Of a DNA stretch of 64,000 nucleotides, positions 18,638 to 29,700 are shown one piece after another. The stretch is from Saprospiraceae bacterium. Its GTDB lineage: Bacteria; Bacteroidota; Bacteroidia; Chitinophagales; Saprospiraceae. The DNA is taken from NCBI GenBank assembly GCA_016715465.1, contig JADKAA010000029.1:124001-188000 (forward strand), written 5' to 3'. The first letter of the stretch is position 1; every line of letters starts with the position of its first letter. The notes beneath the pieces are model-generated. The model ran no database searches and was not told the DNA's origin. It saw nothing but the letters and a program-made list of their open reading frames with translations. Position numbers and translations under genes: made by a program.

Positions 18638-20482
18638 TTACATTCGGTCTGGCATATCGATGCCCAGTAGATCCATCGCTCTTTCAAGCACATCGCCGGT
18701 GCAGGCACAAAGTTGCAGTCTGAAGTTTTTTTCTTCAGCCGTTTCCGCACCAAGAATCCGTACCTCATGATAAAATCGGTGAAAATCTTTGGCCAGGGCA
18801 TAACAATAGTTGGCAATGGTCGAAGGATCATATTGCCTACCTGCCTCTGCCACAACATCCGGGAAGGATATCAGCAGTCTAAGTAATTCTTTTTCAGGCT
18901 GTTCAATTTTATTCGGCCCACCTTCTGTCTCACTCAGTTTGCCATCACTTTTTCGAAAAATAGATTGAATTCTGACAAATGCATTCTGGATGTAAGGACC
19001 GGTTTGTCCCTGCATGTCCAGAGATTCCTGAGGATTGAATGTCATTCGTTTTCTCGGTTGCACCTTTAGAATGAAAAATTTTAAGGCCGCAAATCCAATT
19101 TTGTCAAAGATATCTTGTTGTTGGGAGACGGTTAATTCTGCTAATTCTCCTCGTTCTGCGGATCCGGCTGACGCTTCAGATATAACCTCTTGTATGAGAT
19201 CATCAGCGTCCACAACGGTGCCCTCCCTTGATTTCATTTTTCCGGTAGTAAGATCAACCATGCCATAATTCAGATGGTACAGGCCTCCTGCATAGGGTTC
19301 ACCCAATCGTTTGAGCATTTCAAAAAGCACTTTAAAATGATAATCCTGTTCATCAGCAACCGTATAGATCATGCGGCTGACACCGAAATCTTTATAGCGT
19401 ATCATTGCAGTGCCTATATCCTGGGTAATGTACACAGAGGTTCCGTCTGAACGAAGTACAATTTTTCTGTCCATACCGGCATCAGTAAGGTCTATCCATA
19501 CACTCCCATCGGCCTCTTTTTCAAAAACTCCTTTTTTGAGCCCCAATTCAACCGTTTCTTTTCCTAAAAGATAGGTTTGTGATTCATAGTAATTTTTATC
19601 AAAGGAGACCTTTAGTTTATCATATGTAGCCCCAAAACCTTCATAGACCCAATCGTTCATTTTGTTCCAAAGGCTAATGGTTTCGGCATCCCCCTTTTCC
19701 CATTTTTGAAGCATTTCCCTGGCTTCCTTACCCAATTCACTATAATCATTAAAGTAAGTATTTTTGAAGTCTTTAAAAAATTCAGGGATATTGTTTTCCT
19801 GGATGTTTTTTTCTGCAAGCAACATTTTTGCGAGCTCACTTTCCTGCCAAACTTTATATTCTTCCTGGAATTTGTTTTCAAAAAGCACATAAAAATCACC
19901 CACAAAATGGTCACCTTTTTTGCCCAATGTGGCAGGCGTTTCTCCTTTACCAAATTTTAACCACGCAAGCATGCTTTTGCAAATGGCTATCCCACGGTCG
20001 TTGACCACCTGCGTCCTGATTACCTGATGTCCATTGGCTTCAAGTATTCTGGATACCGACCAACCAAGTAATATGTTTCGGATGTGCCCCAAATGCAGGG
20101 GTTTGTTTGTATTTGGAGAAGCATATTCAATAAGATACTTTTCTCCGGTGCTTTTAAGGAAGCCATAATTTGAAGTATTTTTTATTGTCGATAAACTCTT
20201 TGTCCAAAAAGTATGGCTCATTTCGAGGTTCAAAAACCCCTTGATGACATTATATCCAATTACATCAGTAAAGTTTATCACCAGATAATTACCAAGCTTT
20301 TCGCCCATCGTCTCCGGACCCTCACCTGTTTTCTTTGTGAATGAAAATAGTACAATGGTAAAGTCTCCGGTAAACTCTTTTTTGGTAGGGTTAATCAGCA
20401 CCTCTTCAGAAGAGGTTTCCAACTGGTAAACCTCCTTCATACCAGCCTGAAAGGCGGTAAGCAATTGTATTAATATGCGCAT
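18638..20482 (-). CDS. argS: Arginyl-tRNA synthetase
   Basis: A 614-residue class I synthetase. The HIGH region is ASPNTNKPLHLGHIRNILLG and the KMSKS-like loop is TTGKMKSREGTVVDADDLI. An N-terminal Add-1-type domain (about 1-100) and a C-terminal DALR anticodon domain (about 490-614) are recognizable. It follows rsmD by 6 bp and precedes glnS by 24 bp, in a compact minus-strand run of translation genes. Confidence 0.97.
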   Translation of the reverse strand: MRILIQLLTAFQAGMKEVYQLETSSEEVLINPTKKEFTGDFTIVLFSFTKKTGEGPETMGEKLGNYLVINFTDVIGYNVIKGFLNLEMSHTFWTKSLSTIKNTSNYGFLKSTGEKYLIEYASPNTNKPLHLGHIRNILLGWSVSRILEANGHQVIRTQVVNDRGIAICKSMLAWLKFGKGETPATLGKKGDHFVGDFYVLFENKFQEEYKVWQESELAKMLLAEKNIQENNIPEFFKDFKNTYFNDYSELGKEAREMLQKWEKGDAETISLWNKMNDWVYEGFGATYDKLKVSFDKNYYESQTYLLGKETVELGLKKGVFEKEADGSVWIDLTDAGMDRKIVLRSDGTSVYITQDIGTAMIRYKDFGVSRMIYTVADEQDYHFKVLFEMLKRLGEPYAGGLYHLNYGMVDLTTGKMKSREGTVVDADDLIQEVISEASAGSAERGELAELTVSQQQDIFDKIGFAALKFFILKVQPRKRMTFNPQESLDMQGQTGPYIQNAFVRIQSIFRKSDGKLSETEGGPNKIEQPEKELLRLLISFPDVVAEAGRQYDPSTIANYCYALAKDFHRFYHEVRILGAETAEEKNFRLQLCACTGDVLERAMDLLGIDMPDRM

Positions 20483-20488
20483 GAAAAA

Positions 20489-21033
20489 CTACTGGTTGTT
20501 CATAAAAAAAGTAAAAATCGTGGTTCCATAATTTCTTTCCTCTGTATATTGAGGTAAGTGTTTGAAACTATGGTCAGGATTATGCTCGAGTACAAAGATA
20601 CCATTTTTTGCTAAAATCTGACGCTCAAATATTTTGGCGGGTATGGTATTCAGGGTTTTAAGGGGGTAAGGAGGCCCCGCAAAAATGTAGTCAAAACTTC
20701 TTTTGGTTTCCCTGATAAAATCAAAGACATCGCGGCGAAAAATATGGATTGACTCTTCTATGCCTAATTCAGCGGAGATTTTTTTTACGAAGTCTACAGC
20801 CGGTGTAAAATTATCAACGTATGTAGCATCTTCGCAGCCTCTGGATATAAATTCATAACAATGGCTGCCCGTGCCGCCAAAAAGGTCCAGCATTGTGCAG
20901 TTTTCAAAATCCAGTCGGTTTTGAAGAATGTTAAACAAGCCTTCTTTGGCAACGTCTGTCGTTGGCCTGGTTGGCCAGTTTTTGGCCGGGGGATAAATCT
21001 TCTACCTTTAAAAATGCCGCTGATGATGCGCAT
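20489..21033 (-). CDS. rsmD: 16S rRNA m2G966 methyltransferase RsmD (frameshifted)
   Basis: Methylates G966 of 16S rRNA with SAM. The restored protein is about 181 residues, the usual length. It begins MRIISGIFKGRRFIP; the SAM-binding motif is TMLDLFGGTGSHCYEFISRG, and the catalytic motif is FAGPPYPLKT (usually DPPY, here GPPY). The frame breaks in a G5 run at 20988-20992. One more base changes RPKTGQPGQRQTLPKK to PAKNWPTRPTTDVAKEGLFN, the conserved family sequence, so an indel error is likely. The ATG overlaps the DUF3822 stop (TAATG). Confidence 0.9.
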
Positions 21034-21749
21034 TACAGGCTTATGTTGATATAATGATCAAAAAAGGCGTGACTTCCAATTTCGTGCTGGGCAGTCTTAA
21101 ATTGATATGTGTTGGCAAATCCAAAAGGGTTCAGGTATCTGAAGAGCAGCTTGTAAAGATTTGAATTTTCTTCGACGAGACCAGATAATGCTACAGGGGG
21201 CTGGGTCTCTGCTGGGATGAAATTTTTAGTAACAGCTTGGGCGTAATAAATTACATCTTCTGCGTTTTGGATATCAAATTCATTATAAAATTTAAAACCT
21301 GATTTTCCACAAAGGCAGAAGCTTGCCGTTGAATTTCCCAGATGAATATGGCAAATATCCCTGGTATCAAAAACATAATGATGCTGAATGGCGGTAGAAA
21401 AATGCTTGAGGTTAACACCTTGAAGATAGACTGTCTCACTGTCATAACAAGTGACTATGTCTTCTCCGCTCATTTTATCCCTGTATGGCAATCTGGCAAG
21501 TGGACCCTGTAATTCCGCCAAAGGGATGTGTGTGAAATAACGGCTTTTTGACAGGGTATGCAAACTGGCCCCCTCAGGTTTAACTTTTGATATAAACTCA
21601 TCGAGTAAATGATAGGGTTTCGTTCCGGTCTTCAGCAGTACATTGCCTTTTCCAAATAGGCCATAAACAAAACTGTCCGCCTCATAGATGACAGACAGTT
21701 TCTCAATTTGTTCTTTTTCGTAAGATGAAGTAAATCCCAGGTTGATCAT
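21033..21749 (-). CDS. DUF3822 family protein
   Basis: A 238-residue cytoplasmic protein of a Bacteroidetes-specific family commonly found next to rsmD. No catalytic motif is recognized. The alternation of beta strands and short helices with DTRDICHIHLGNSTASFCLC near the middle is compatible with an actin-like ATPase fold, but this is an inference. The start overlaps the upstream gene's stop (ATGA) and its own stop overlaps the rsmD ATG, so all three are probably translationally coupled. Confidence 0.75.
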   Translation of the reverse strand: MINLGFTSSYEKEQIEKLSVIYEADSFVYGLFGKGNVLLKTGTKPYHLLDEFISKVKPEGASLHTLSKSRYFTHIPLAELQGPLARLPYRDKMSGEDIVTCYDSETVYLQGVNLKHFSTAIQHHYVFDTRDICHIHLGNSTASFCLCGKSGFKFYNEFDIQNAEDVIYYAQAVTKNFIPAETQPPVALSGLVEENSNLYKLLFRYLNPFGFANTYQFKTAQHEIGSHAFFDHYINISL

Positions 21750-22327
21750 TCCCAGTTTCCATTCAGACTCGGAGCCGTAAGATCTCCAAATTTCAACATT
21801 TTTTCAGGGTCAAAATATTTGTCATATTTTTTATACTTAGGGTCGCCAAAGGGGCCCATAAAGACTTTCCACTTTGTGCCAACTTGTACAACGGGAACTT
21901 TAGTGCTCTGATAATCAATCGTATCTGCAGCAATTTCGAACTTTTGTCCATTGGTAAATGGTACCAAAGCCAAAGAGTCCAAATTGATGCCCATTGCCTG
22001 GATAGAATCGTAAGCCGGGGAATATGAAGTTGTTCTGATGAATTTATCCTCATTAGTAGGGTCAGCCGGATCACTTTCAATTTTTTCAAAAGGAATTTTA
22101 CCCTCTTTCAATACGCTGGTCAGTTCTTCAAAATTACCTGCAAATGTACCTTTTATCGACCGGTAAATTTCCTGAGATACTTTTATCTGCTTCAATCTGG
22201 CAATCACTACATCAACGCGCCGGCCTTTTTCTTCCTGAAAGGCTATAGGTTCCCTAATGGATGAATAAATCATATATATAAGGAGGAAAATCAAAGCAGT
22301 TAAAACCAGGTTAATGAAGACTTTCAT
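21746..22327 (-). CDS. Membrane-anchored pilin-like protein of unknown function
   Basis: A 193-residue protein that I cannot name. One N-terminal helix (about 4-22) is followed by a charged helix VDVVIARLKQIKVSQEIYRS and then GTFAGNFEELTSVL. This arrangement, with a short globular C-terminal part, resembles type II/IV pseudopilins, in which a helix leads into a small domain. No prepilin peptidase site (G/F-T/S-L-x-E) is visible, so it is not a canonical pilin. It is the first gene of the run leading through DUF3822, rsmD, argS, glnS and terC. Confidence 0.55.
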   Translation of the reverse strand: MKVFINLVLTALIFLLIYMIYSSIREPIAFQEEKGRRVDVVIARLKQIKVSQEIYRSIKGTFAGNFEELTSVLKEGKIPFEKIESDPADPTNEDKFIRTTSYSPAYDSIQAMGINLDSLALVPFTNGQKFEIAADTIDYQSTKVPVVQVGTKWKVFMGPFGDPKYKKYDKYFDPEKMLKFGDLTAPSLNGNWE

Positions 22328-22453
22328 AAAAAAATATTTTCGTTAGTTGTTAAAATTCAATATTTTAATTTGTTTGGCGCTAATTTTTTATCAAATTCTC
22401 TTTTAATAATTGGAATTGAGCTCCAAATAAACTAGATGTAAAATTAGAAATTC

Positions 22454-22484
22454 TTGGTGTATGGCAAAATTAAAGTTTTATTTG
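22454..22484 (+). promoter_or_regulatory. Candidate promoter of tsaD-hscA
   Basis: TTG at 22454-22456 and TTTATTTG at 22477-22484 are 20 bp apart, the spacing expected between -33 and -7 elements in Bacteroidetes. The -7 box deviates from TAnnTTTG at its second base. The tsaD GTG follows 13 bp later. Confidence 0.35.
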
Positions 22485-22497
22485 CATAAAAAAAATA

Positions 22498-23508
22498 GTG
22501 ACCATTCTTTCCATTGAAAGTTCTTGTGATGATACCGGAGCCTCCGTGATTGAAAACGGAGTCATTAAAAGCAATGTAGTGGCGAGCCAGAAAATCCACG
22601 AGTTATACGGTGGCGTGGTTCCTGAGGTGGCATCTCGGCAGCACCATCTCGATATAGTTCCGGTTGTAGTCGCTGCCATGGACAAGGCTGGAAAGAAAAT
22701 GTCAGATTTAGGGGCGATTGGCTTTACCAAAGGTCCCGGTTTGCTTGGCAGTCTTTTAGTAGGAGTTAGTTTTGCCAAAGGTCTGGCCCTTTCTCTAAAA
22801 CTGCCTCTCATTGAGGTTCATCATATGCATGCCCATATCTTGGCACATTTTATAGAGGAACCAAAGCCTGAGTTTCCTTTCATTTGCCTGACAGTTTCAG
22901 GCGGTCACACCCAAATTGTATTGGTGAAATCTTATCTTGAAATGATGGTTTTGGGCCAGACCATTGATGATGCAGCTGGAGAGGCATTTGATAAAACTGG
23001 AAAAATGTTTGGCCTGAAATACCCTGCCGGGCCTGAAATTGACAATCGTGCTTTACGCGGTGAAGCCAAATTTGAGTTTGCACAGCCTGTATTGCCTGGC
23101 TTGGATTTTAGCTTCAGTGGCTTTAAAACCTCTGTTCTTTACTTTCTGCAAAAAGAAATGGCAAAAGACCCCGGTTTTACTAATGCCAATTTGAATGACC
23201 TTTGTGCTTCGGTTCAGAAAACCATTATTATGATTTTGATGAAAAAATTAAAAAAAGCGGTAACCGAGACCAGAATAAAAAGGGTGGCAATAGCCGGGGG
23301 TGTAGCGGCAAACTCAGGCTTGAGGGCGGCACTTGAAGAAATGAAAACCCAAGATCATTGGGATGTTTTTATCCCTTCCCTCCAGTTTTGTACAGATAAT
23401 GCAGGTATGATTGCGTTGGTAGCATGGGTCAAATATCAGAGTGGAGATTTTGCCGATCTTTCAGTAAGCCCTGATCCAAGGATGCCTTTCCCATCCTTAA
23501 ATTCATAA
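22498..23508 (+). CDS. tsaD: tRNA threonylcarbamoyladenosine transferase TsaD
   Basis: Transfers the threonylcarbamoyl group to A37 of ANN-decoding tRNAs, together with TsaB and TsaE. Its 336 residues are typical. ILSIESSCDDTGASV opens the ASKHA fold, the metal-binding HHMHAH is at about 106-111, and CLTVSGGHTQIVLV and AIAGGVAANSGLRA are conserved. Start is GTG at 22498. hscA follows 43 bp downstream on the same strand. Confidence 0.97.
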   Translation: MTILSIESSCDDTGASVIENGVIKSNVVASQKIHELYGGVVPEVASRQHHLDIVPVVVAAMDKAGKKMSDLGAIGFTKGPGLLGSLLVGVSFAKGLALSLKLPLIEVHHMHAHILAHFIEEPKPEFPFICLTVSGGHTQIVLVKSYLEMMVLGQTIDDAAGEAFDKTGKMFGLKYPAGPEIDNRALRGEAKFEFAQPVLPGLDFSFSGFKTSVLYFLQKEMAKDPGFTNANLNDLCASVQKTIIMILMKKLKKAVTETRIKRVAIAGGVAANSGLRAALEEMKTQDHWDVFIPSLQFCTDNAGMIALVAWVKYQSGDFADLSVSPDPRMPFPSLNS

Positions 23509-23551
23509 ACTTATTTCCTGCCTAAACGTTAAATCGCAAAGATAAACTGGT

Positions 23552-25417
23552 ATGAAAATCCCCATAGATATAAAGTCAGGCAACACCATAACCACCAGAG
23601 ATGAAGACTATTCGCTGGTAGTCGGCATTGACCTGGGGACAACCAATAGCCTGATTGCCATTGTGGGACCGGATGGACAACCACAAACCATAAAAGATCA
23701 AATAGGGGATGCCATTGTGCCTTCAATAATCCATTTTTTTGAAAATGGAAGTTTTGTAGTAGGAGAGAAGGCTAGGGCTTATCTCACAGAGGACCCGGAA
23801 AATACCATTTATTCTGTAAAGCGTTTGCTAGGCAAATCATATGCCGATATTTCCTTAACCAACATTAAACTTGGTTATGAGATTATTGACAACCAGGATG
23901 ATTATTCATTGGTCAAGGTAAGGGTGGGAAATAAGTTTTATTCACCCGTAGAACTAAGTGCCTACATCCTTAAATCTCTTGTTTCAAGAGCCGAACAGGT
24001 ATTGGGTATGAAAGTAAGTAAATCTGTCATCACAGTTCCGGCTTATTTTAATGATGCACAACGTCAGGCCACCCGGGATGCTGGAAAACTGGCTGGATTA
24101 GATGTACTCCGCATTGTCAACGAGCCTACCGCAGCCAGTCTTGCTTATGGTCTGGGCATTAACAAGGACTCTTGTGAGACCATTGCAGTATATGACTTGG
24201 GAGGGGGAACTTTTGACATCTCAATACTTACCATTGAAAATGGTGTCTTTGAAGTTCGGTCAACCAATGGGGATACCTTCCTCGGCGGTGACGACATAGA
24301 TCAATTGATCTTACAATACTGGTTAAATCAATTAAATCAGGAAGGTCCAGCGCATGAATCACCTGTTTCCCCTGCTGCTTTGCGTTTAAGGGCCGAAGAA
24401 GCCAAGAAACACCTGACTTATAACCATTCTTTCAATTGTGAATGGAATGGCAGACAGCTTTCACTTTCAAAGGATGAACTCAATAAACTCATTGAGCCTT
24501 TGATTGAGAGGACTTTAAATCACTGTAAACAAGCTTTAAAAGACGCTTCGCTACATACCAAAGACATTTCTCAAATAGTCATGGTAGGGGGTTCCACCCG
24601 TATTCCCGCTATCTCGGAGCGGGTAAGTGCTTTTTTTGGGAAGGAAGTACACAATGAAGTTGACCCTGACCAGGTAGTGGCTCTCGGAGCTGCCATACAG
24701 GCGGATATTCTTTCCGGAAGACGCAAAGATATGTTGTTGTTGGATGTAACCCCACTTTCTCTGGGTATTGAGACGCTTGGAGGCCTCATGGACACCATTA
24801 TTCCCCGTAACACCAAGGTTCCGGCCAGGGTGGGCAGAAATTATACTACATCCGTGGATGGTCAAAAAAATCTGGCCATCAACGTGTACCAGGGTGAACG
24901 GGATTTGGTCAAATTCAACAGGAAGCTGGGCTCTTTTATCTTGGCAGACATGCCTTCGATGGCTGCAGGTATTCCTAAAATTGAAGTATTATTTACACTG
25001 GATGCAGATGGAATACTTACAGTTAGGGCCAAGGAACTGAGGTCCGAAAAAGCGATGGAGGTAGTCATCAAATCGGCTTACGGCATTGGGGATGAGGAAA
25101 TGGCTCATTTACTTTTAGAATCCATAGCCAATGCAGAAAGTGATATGAAAATAAAGGCACTTCAGGAAGCAGTCAACGAGGCTCAATCCATAATCTTGTC
25201 CGTTGACAAATTTATCCAAATTAACAAATCCATTCTGTCAGAAGAAGAAAAAACGAAAATGATTGCATTGACAGATGAGGTCAGAAAGAGTATGAAGTCA
25301 GAAAATAAGCATGAAATCATGGCAACCATAGAAACACTCAATGCCTATTCAAACCCACTTGCCCACAGAGCCATGGATGAAGCAGTTTTATCTGCATTAA
25401 AGGGTAAAGCCGTATAA
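23552..25417 (+). CDS. hscA: Hsp70 chaperone, HscA-like
   Basis: A 621-residue Hsp70. The ATPase domain has VVGIDLGTTNSLIAI, NEPTAASLAYGLG, AVYDLGGGTFDISIL and VMVGGSTRIPAI. The substrate domain begins near DVTPLSLGIETLGGLMDTII and includes DMPSMAAGIPKIEVLFTLDA, more like HscA than DnaK. The C-terminal helical region is short, with no Gly/Lys-rich DnaK tail. HscA helps transfer Fe-S clusters from the IscU scaffold. No hscB, iscU or fdx is nearby, so the Fe-S role is inferred from sequence type. Confidence 0.88.
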   Translation: MKIPIDIKSGNTITTRDEDYSLVVGIDLGTTNSLIAIVGPDGQPQTIKDQIGDAIVPSIIHFFENGSFVVGEKARAYLTEDPENTIYSVKRLLGKSYADISLTNIKLGYEIIDNQDDYSLVKVRVGNKFYSPVELSAYILKSLVSRAEQVLGMKVSKSVITVPAYFNDAQRQATRDAGKLAGLDVLRIVNEPTAASLAYGLGINKDSCETIAVYDLGGGTFDISILTIENGVFEVRSTNGDTFLGGDDIDQLILQYWLNQLNQEGPAHESPVSPAALRLRAEEAKKHLTYNHSFNCEWNGRQLSLSKDELNKLIEPLIERTLNHCKQALKDASLHTKDISQIVMVGGSTRIPAISERVSAFFGKEVHNEVDPDQVVALGAAIQADILSGRRKDMLLLDVTPLSLGIETLGGLMDTIIPRNTKVPARVGRNYTTSVDGQKNLAINVYQGERDLVKFNRKLGSFILADMPSMAAGIPKIEVLFTLDADGILTVRAKELRSEKAMEVVIKSAYGIGDEEMAHLLLESIANAESDMKIKALQEAVNEAQSIILSVDKFIQINKSILSEEEKTKMIALTDEVRKSMKSENKHEIMATIETLNAYSNPLAHRAMDEAVLSALKGKAV

Positions 25418-25422
25418 AGAGG

Positions 25423-26565
25423 TTATTGTTCCTTTAAAATAGACCTGCTGATAACCAGTTTTTGTATTTCACTGGTTCCTTCACCAATGGTGCAAAGTTT
25501 GGAGTCACGATAGTACTTTTCAACTGGAAAATCCTTGGTATATCCATATCCTCCAAAAATTTGAACCGCTTCATTGGAGGCATACACACAAACTTCAGAA
25601 GCGTAATATTTGGCCATTGCTCCCGCCTCAGTTACTTTTTTTCCATTGTTTTTCAAATCTGCAGCCTGCCGGGTAAGCAATTCAGCCGCCTGAATTCTGG
25701 TGGCCATATCCGCCAGTTTAAAGGAAATAGCCTGAAAATTGGCGATGGGTTGTCCAAATTGTTCCCTTTCTTTGGCATATTTTACAGACGCTTCATAAGC
25801 ACCTTTGGCAATGCCCAGTGACAGAGCGGCAATGCTGATTCTGCCTCCATCTAGCACTTTCATGGCCTGGATAAAACCATCACCTACCTGACCAAGCACC
25901 TGGCTTTCATGAACACGGCAATCTTCAAATATGATTTCAGCCGTCTCAGAGGCCCGCATACCGAGTTTATTTTCTTTTTTTCCTGCCCTGAAACCTGGCG
26001 TTCCACGCTCCACAATGAATGCGGTTATCCCTCTGGAATCAAGTAATTCCCCAGTTCTTGCAAGGACTACAGCAACATCTCCGGATTTCCCGTGGGTAAT
26101 CCAGTTTTTAGACCCATTCAATACATAGTGGTCTCCATCTTTGATGGCCACACACTTCATACGCATTGCATCACTGCCGGTATTTGCTTCCGTAAGACCC
26201 CAGGCGCCAATAAATTCGCCGGAGGCGAGTAGAGGGAGGTATTTGGATTTTTGGACCTCATTTCCAAACGCCATTATGTGGCCGGTACATAAACTGTTAT
26301 GCGCGGCAACAGATAACCCAATTGAGCCACACACCTTGCCAATCTCTGTCAATATGGTAATATATTCCTGGTAACCTAAACCTGATCCGCCATATTCATG
26401 GGGCACAAGCACACCCAAAAATCCAAGTTTGCCAAGTTCTTTCATTACATCTACCGGAAAATGCTGGGCCTCATCCCATTCCATTACCTTGGGCAATATG
26501 TGTTTTTGTGCAAACTCCCTTGCAGAAGCTTCTATCATACCCAGGTTTTCAATGCTTTCAAACAT
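25423..26565 (-). CDS. Acyl-CoA dehydrogenase
   Basis: A 380-residue FAD-dependent acyl-CoA dehydrogenase that introduces the first double bond in fatty acid or branched-chain acyl-CoA degradation. Motifs: GAWGLTEANTGSDA (FAD/substrate), KNWITHG, GMRASETAEIIFEDC, IFGGYGYTKDFPVEKYYRDS and IGEGTSEIQKLVIS, which holds the catalytic Glu. The start at Met 26565 (MFESIENLGMIEA) is preferred over the upstream Met at 26598, which adds 11 residues outside the family. It converges on hscA with a 5-bp gap. Chain-length preference cannot be read. Confidence 0.93.
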   Translation of the reverse strand: MFESIENLGMIEASAREFAQKHILPKVMEWDEAQHFPVDVMKELGKLGFLGVLVPHEYGGSGLGYQEYITILTEIGKVCGSIGLSVAAHNSLCTGHIMAFGNEVQKSKYLPLLASGEFIGAWGLTEANTGSDAMRMKCVAIKDGDHYVLNGSKNWITHGKSGDVAVVLARTGELLDSRGITAFIVERGTPGFRAGKKENKLGMRASETAEIIFEDCRVHESQVLGQVGDGFIQAMKVLDGGRISIAALSLGIAKGAYEASVKYAKEREQFGQPIANFQAISFKLADMATRIQAAELLTRQAADLKNNGKKVTEAGAMAKYYASEVCVYASNEAVQIFGGYGYTKDFPVEKYYRDSKLCTIGEGTSEIQKLVISRSILKEQ

Positions 26566-26733
26566 TATTGTTGATTTTAGACTGTTAACAGTACGCAAAG
26601 AAAAGGGTTTTCAGAAATATTTCCAATTAATTAAATTGTGCGTTTCCTGACCTGAATTCTTAAGCTTTAACACTACTTTAAGGAGGAAATAGATTATCTT
26701 TACGTTACTAATGTGCATCATCAATTAAGCTGA

Positions 26734-29700
26734 ATGGAATCCACTGAGGTTCAAAATACTGGAAAAAAAAGAAAACTTTTTAAGCGGTTCGCAGCTGTCC
26801 TTTTGATCGCCATTTTGATGCCGGTTTTTCTTACCTTTTTATTGCATATTCCTCCAATTCAAAATTGGGCAGTGGGGAAACTGACAACCTACCTTTCAAC
26901 TAAAATGGAAGCCGACGTAGGGCTTAAAAATGTTAATTTTAGCATATTTAAGGGTGTTTCTATGGATAACTTTTACATTGGTGAGGTTGAAGGGGATACC
27001 ATTTTTTTTGCTGAGTCACTGGATGTCAGTCTTTCCCGGAATCTTTTTTCACTGTGGAATAATACCATAAACGTAAAATCCGTTTCGCTCGTCAGCCCCC
27101 GCATTTATCTGGATGTGGATGAGTCGGATGGAAAGATTAATCTGCTTAAATTACTGGAAAAGTTAGGAAGTGGTAAAAACGACGGTTCCGGATCCCCACT
27201 GGTATTCAATTTAAGAGAATTTTATATAGAAAAGTTGAATTTTTCTATGATGGATGAAAACAGACAGGTTTCCTACTTAGCAAGACTTAAGCAAGGCAAG
27301 ATTAATTTTGAAAAATTTGACCTTAAAAACAACACCTTCCTGATAGCGGAGGTCAACTTCATTCAACCTGAATTTCAAATGTTGAATTTTACCACTGAGC
27401 AGGAAGTTGAAATGAAAGAAGCCTATGACACCTCCGGTTCAAATCCACTGTGTCTTTCAGTTCGGAAATTTTCTGTTTTGGATGGCTTGCTGAATCTCGA
27501 CCACCGTATGTTTTCTACCAATAAGGAGTTATATACTTTTGATCCCAACCATATTGCCTATAACCACATAAATATTGATATCTCAAACCTTTGGTTTGGC
27601 GGGTTGGATGATATTTATGCAGAGGTAAAGAATGTGAGTATGGACAGCCCCTCAGGTTTTAGTTTGAAGCACCTTGAAATACCCATATTTGTGATGAACA
27701 ACGAGATGTTGTCCATGGAAAAATTTAATATTCGTACGGCTGATTCTGATTTTGGCCAAAGCATAGTACTAAAATATAATGGGATTGAATCTTTTTCAGA
27801 TTTTGAAAATAAAGTATTTATTGACGCAGTTTTCAACCATGGTGTTATAGGCCTTAAGGAGCTTGGATATTTTATACCGGCTTTCACCAAAACTGTTGCT
27901 TATAAAAAGTATCAAAACAGAGATTTGAGACTGGATGGTACCTTTAAAGGCAGGGTTAACAATCTCAGAGGCTCCGGCCTAAACGTACGACTTGAGGATC
28001 AGCTCACTTTTGTCGGGGACTTTGGCGTTCGCAATATAACCAGACCTGATGAAGCTTTGGTGAATCTTCGGGTCAGGCAATTAAAAACGAATATTGAATT
28101 TATAAGGGATATTATTCCGGGGTTTAACCCGCCTGCCACTTTCTATAAATTGGCCAACATTGATTTTACAGGTAATTTTGATGGCTATTTGAATGATTTT
28201 GTCGCTTTTGGCACACTAAAGTCGGATGTGGGTATGGCGGATTTGGACTTGAGGCTTGATGTAAAGAATGGCAATGAAAAGGCCAAATACAGCGGCAACC
28301 TTATCCTAAAGGATTTCAATATTGGAACGTGGAGCGAAAATGCCAATCTTGGTTTAGTGAGTTTAAACGCCAGGATAAGAGATGGTGAGAGTCTTGTTTT
28401 TCGTAATGCCAAAGCAGATTTGGACGGAGCCATCAACCTGCTACAGTTCAAAGGATACGATTATACGAATATTAAAATTAATGGTAAAATTTCTCCAAGT
28501 GAGTTTATAGGAAGTTTAATCTCTTCTGATCCCAATATTGACCTCACTTTTGATGGCAGTGTTATATTTTCGGGCGAACAGCCTAAATATAATTTCAGCA
28601 GTAGAATTGACAATCTTAATCTTTTAAAGCTGAACTTAAGTAAAGACATCAAAGCATTTTCCGGGGATATTGTATTTCAGGGAGTAGGAAATAACATAAA
28701 CAATCTCATTGGTAAACTCAATGGACAGGATTTTCTCATCGTGAAAAATGACAGTACCTATAGCATAAAATCAATAGACCTTTCATCTACCTACATAGAT
28801 AATGAAGGAAATAAGAAATTGCAGTTAAAAACGGAAATGGCCGATATTTTTATAGAAGGTAAATACAATCTCCTGACCATAGTGAATGATCTAAAACAGA
28901 TGGTAAAGGCCAATTTTCCATACCACGTTAGAAACTGGAATCCCGGAAATATCGAAGTTTCCAATGACCAGGTCTTTAAATTTGACATTGAACTTGCCAG
29001 GGCAGTTGATTTATTGCGCCTAGCAGGTTTAGATAGCGTAGCAATCACATCTTTTAAAGGCAAGGGTAACGTAGATTCAAAAAATATGGAATTCAATATA
29101 GTTTCATCTCTGCCTACACTCTGGCTTAAGGACCTTGGCTTTTTTAATCTCCAGGTCTTATTCAACAACAAAGCAAGATCGGGTGATTTGCTCATCCATT
29201 TGGACAGTGCCTTTGTGAGCGGAAGAAAATTAAATGCTGTGGATATGCAGTATATAATGAAAGGAGATGAAATAAACTTTGATATAAATGCTTCCAGCAT
29301 TATTGACTCTGTGCAGAATTTCCAGTTCCGTGGCTTGGTTGTACCTCATCCCAAAGGATATACGATATCCATTTTAAACAATGACATTAAATTATTTGGA
29401 AAGAGATGGAAGGTGAGTAATGAGTCAAAGGTATCGATTGGCGAAAGGTTTATTGACATCGAAAATCTACTCATTACGGATGGAAACAGGCAAATCGACC
29501 TAGTGGATATAAACAATAAAGGGATAAGCATAAAAGCCACAAAAATTGACCTGGCCTCTATTAACCCGCTTATTCATTACGACAAAATACTGTTGGGTGG
29601 AGAGCTCAACAGCACCTTGCGCGTCGATGACATTTTTAGTTCATCGCCCAGCTTGTCAGGTAATCTTAATATTCCCGCTTTCACATTGAATAATGATGAT

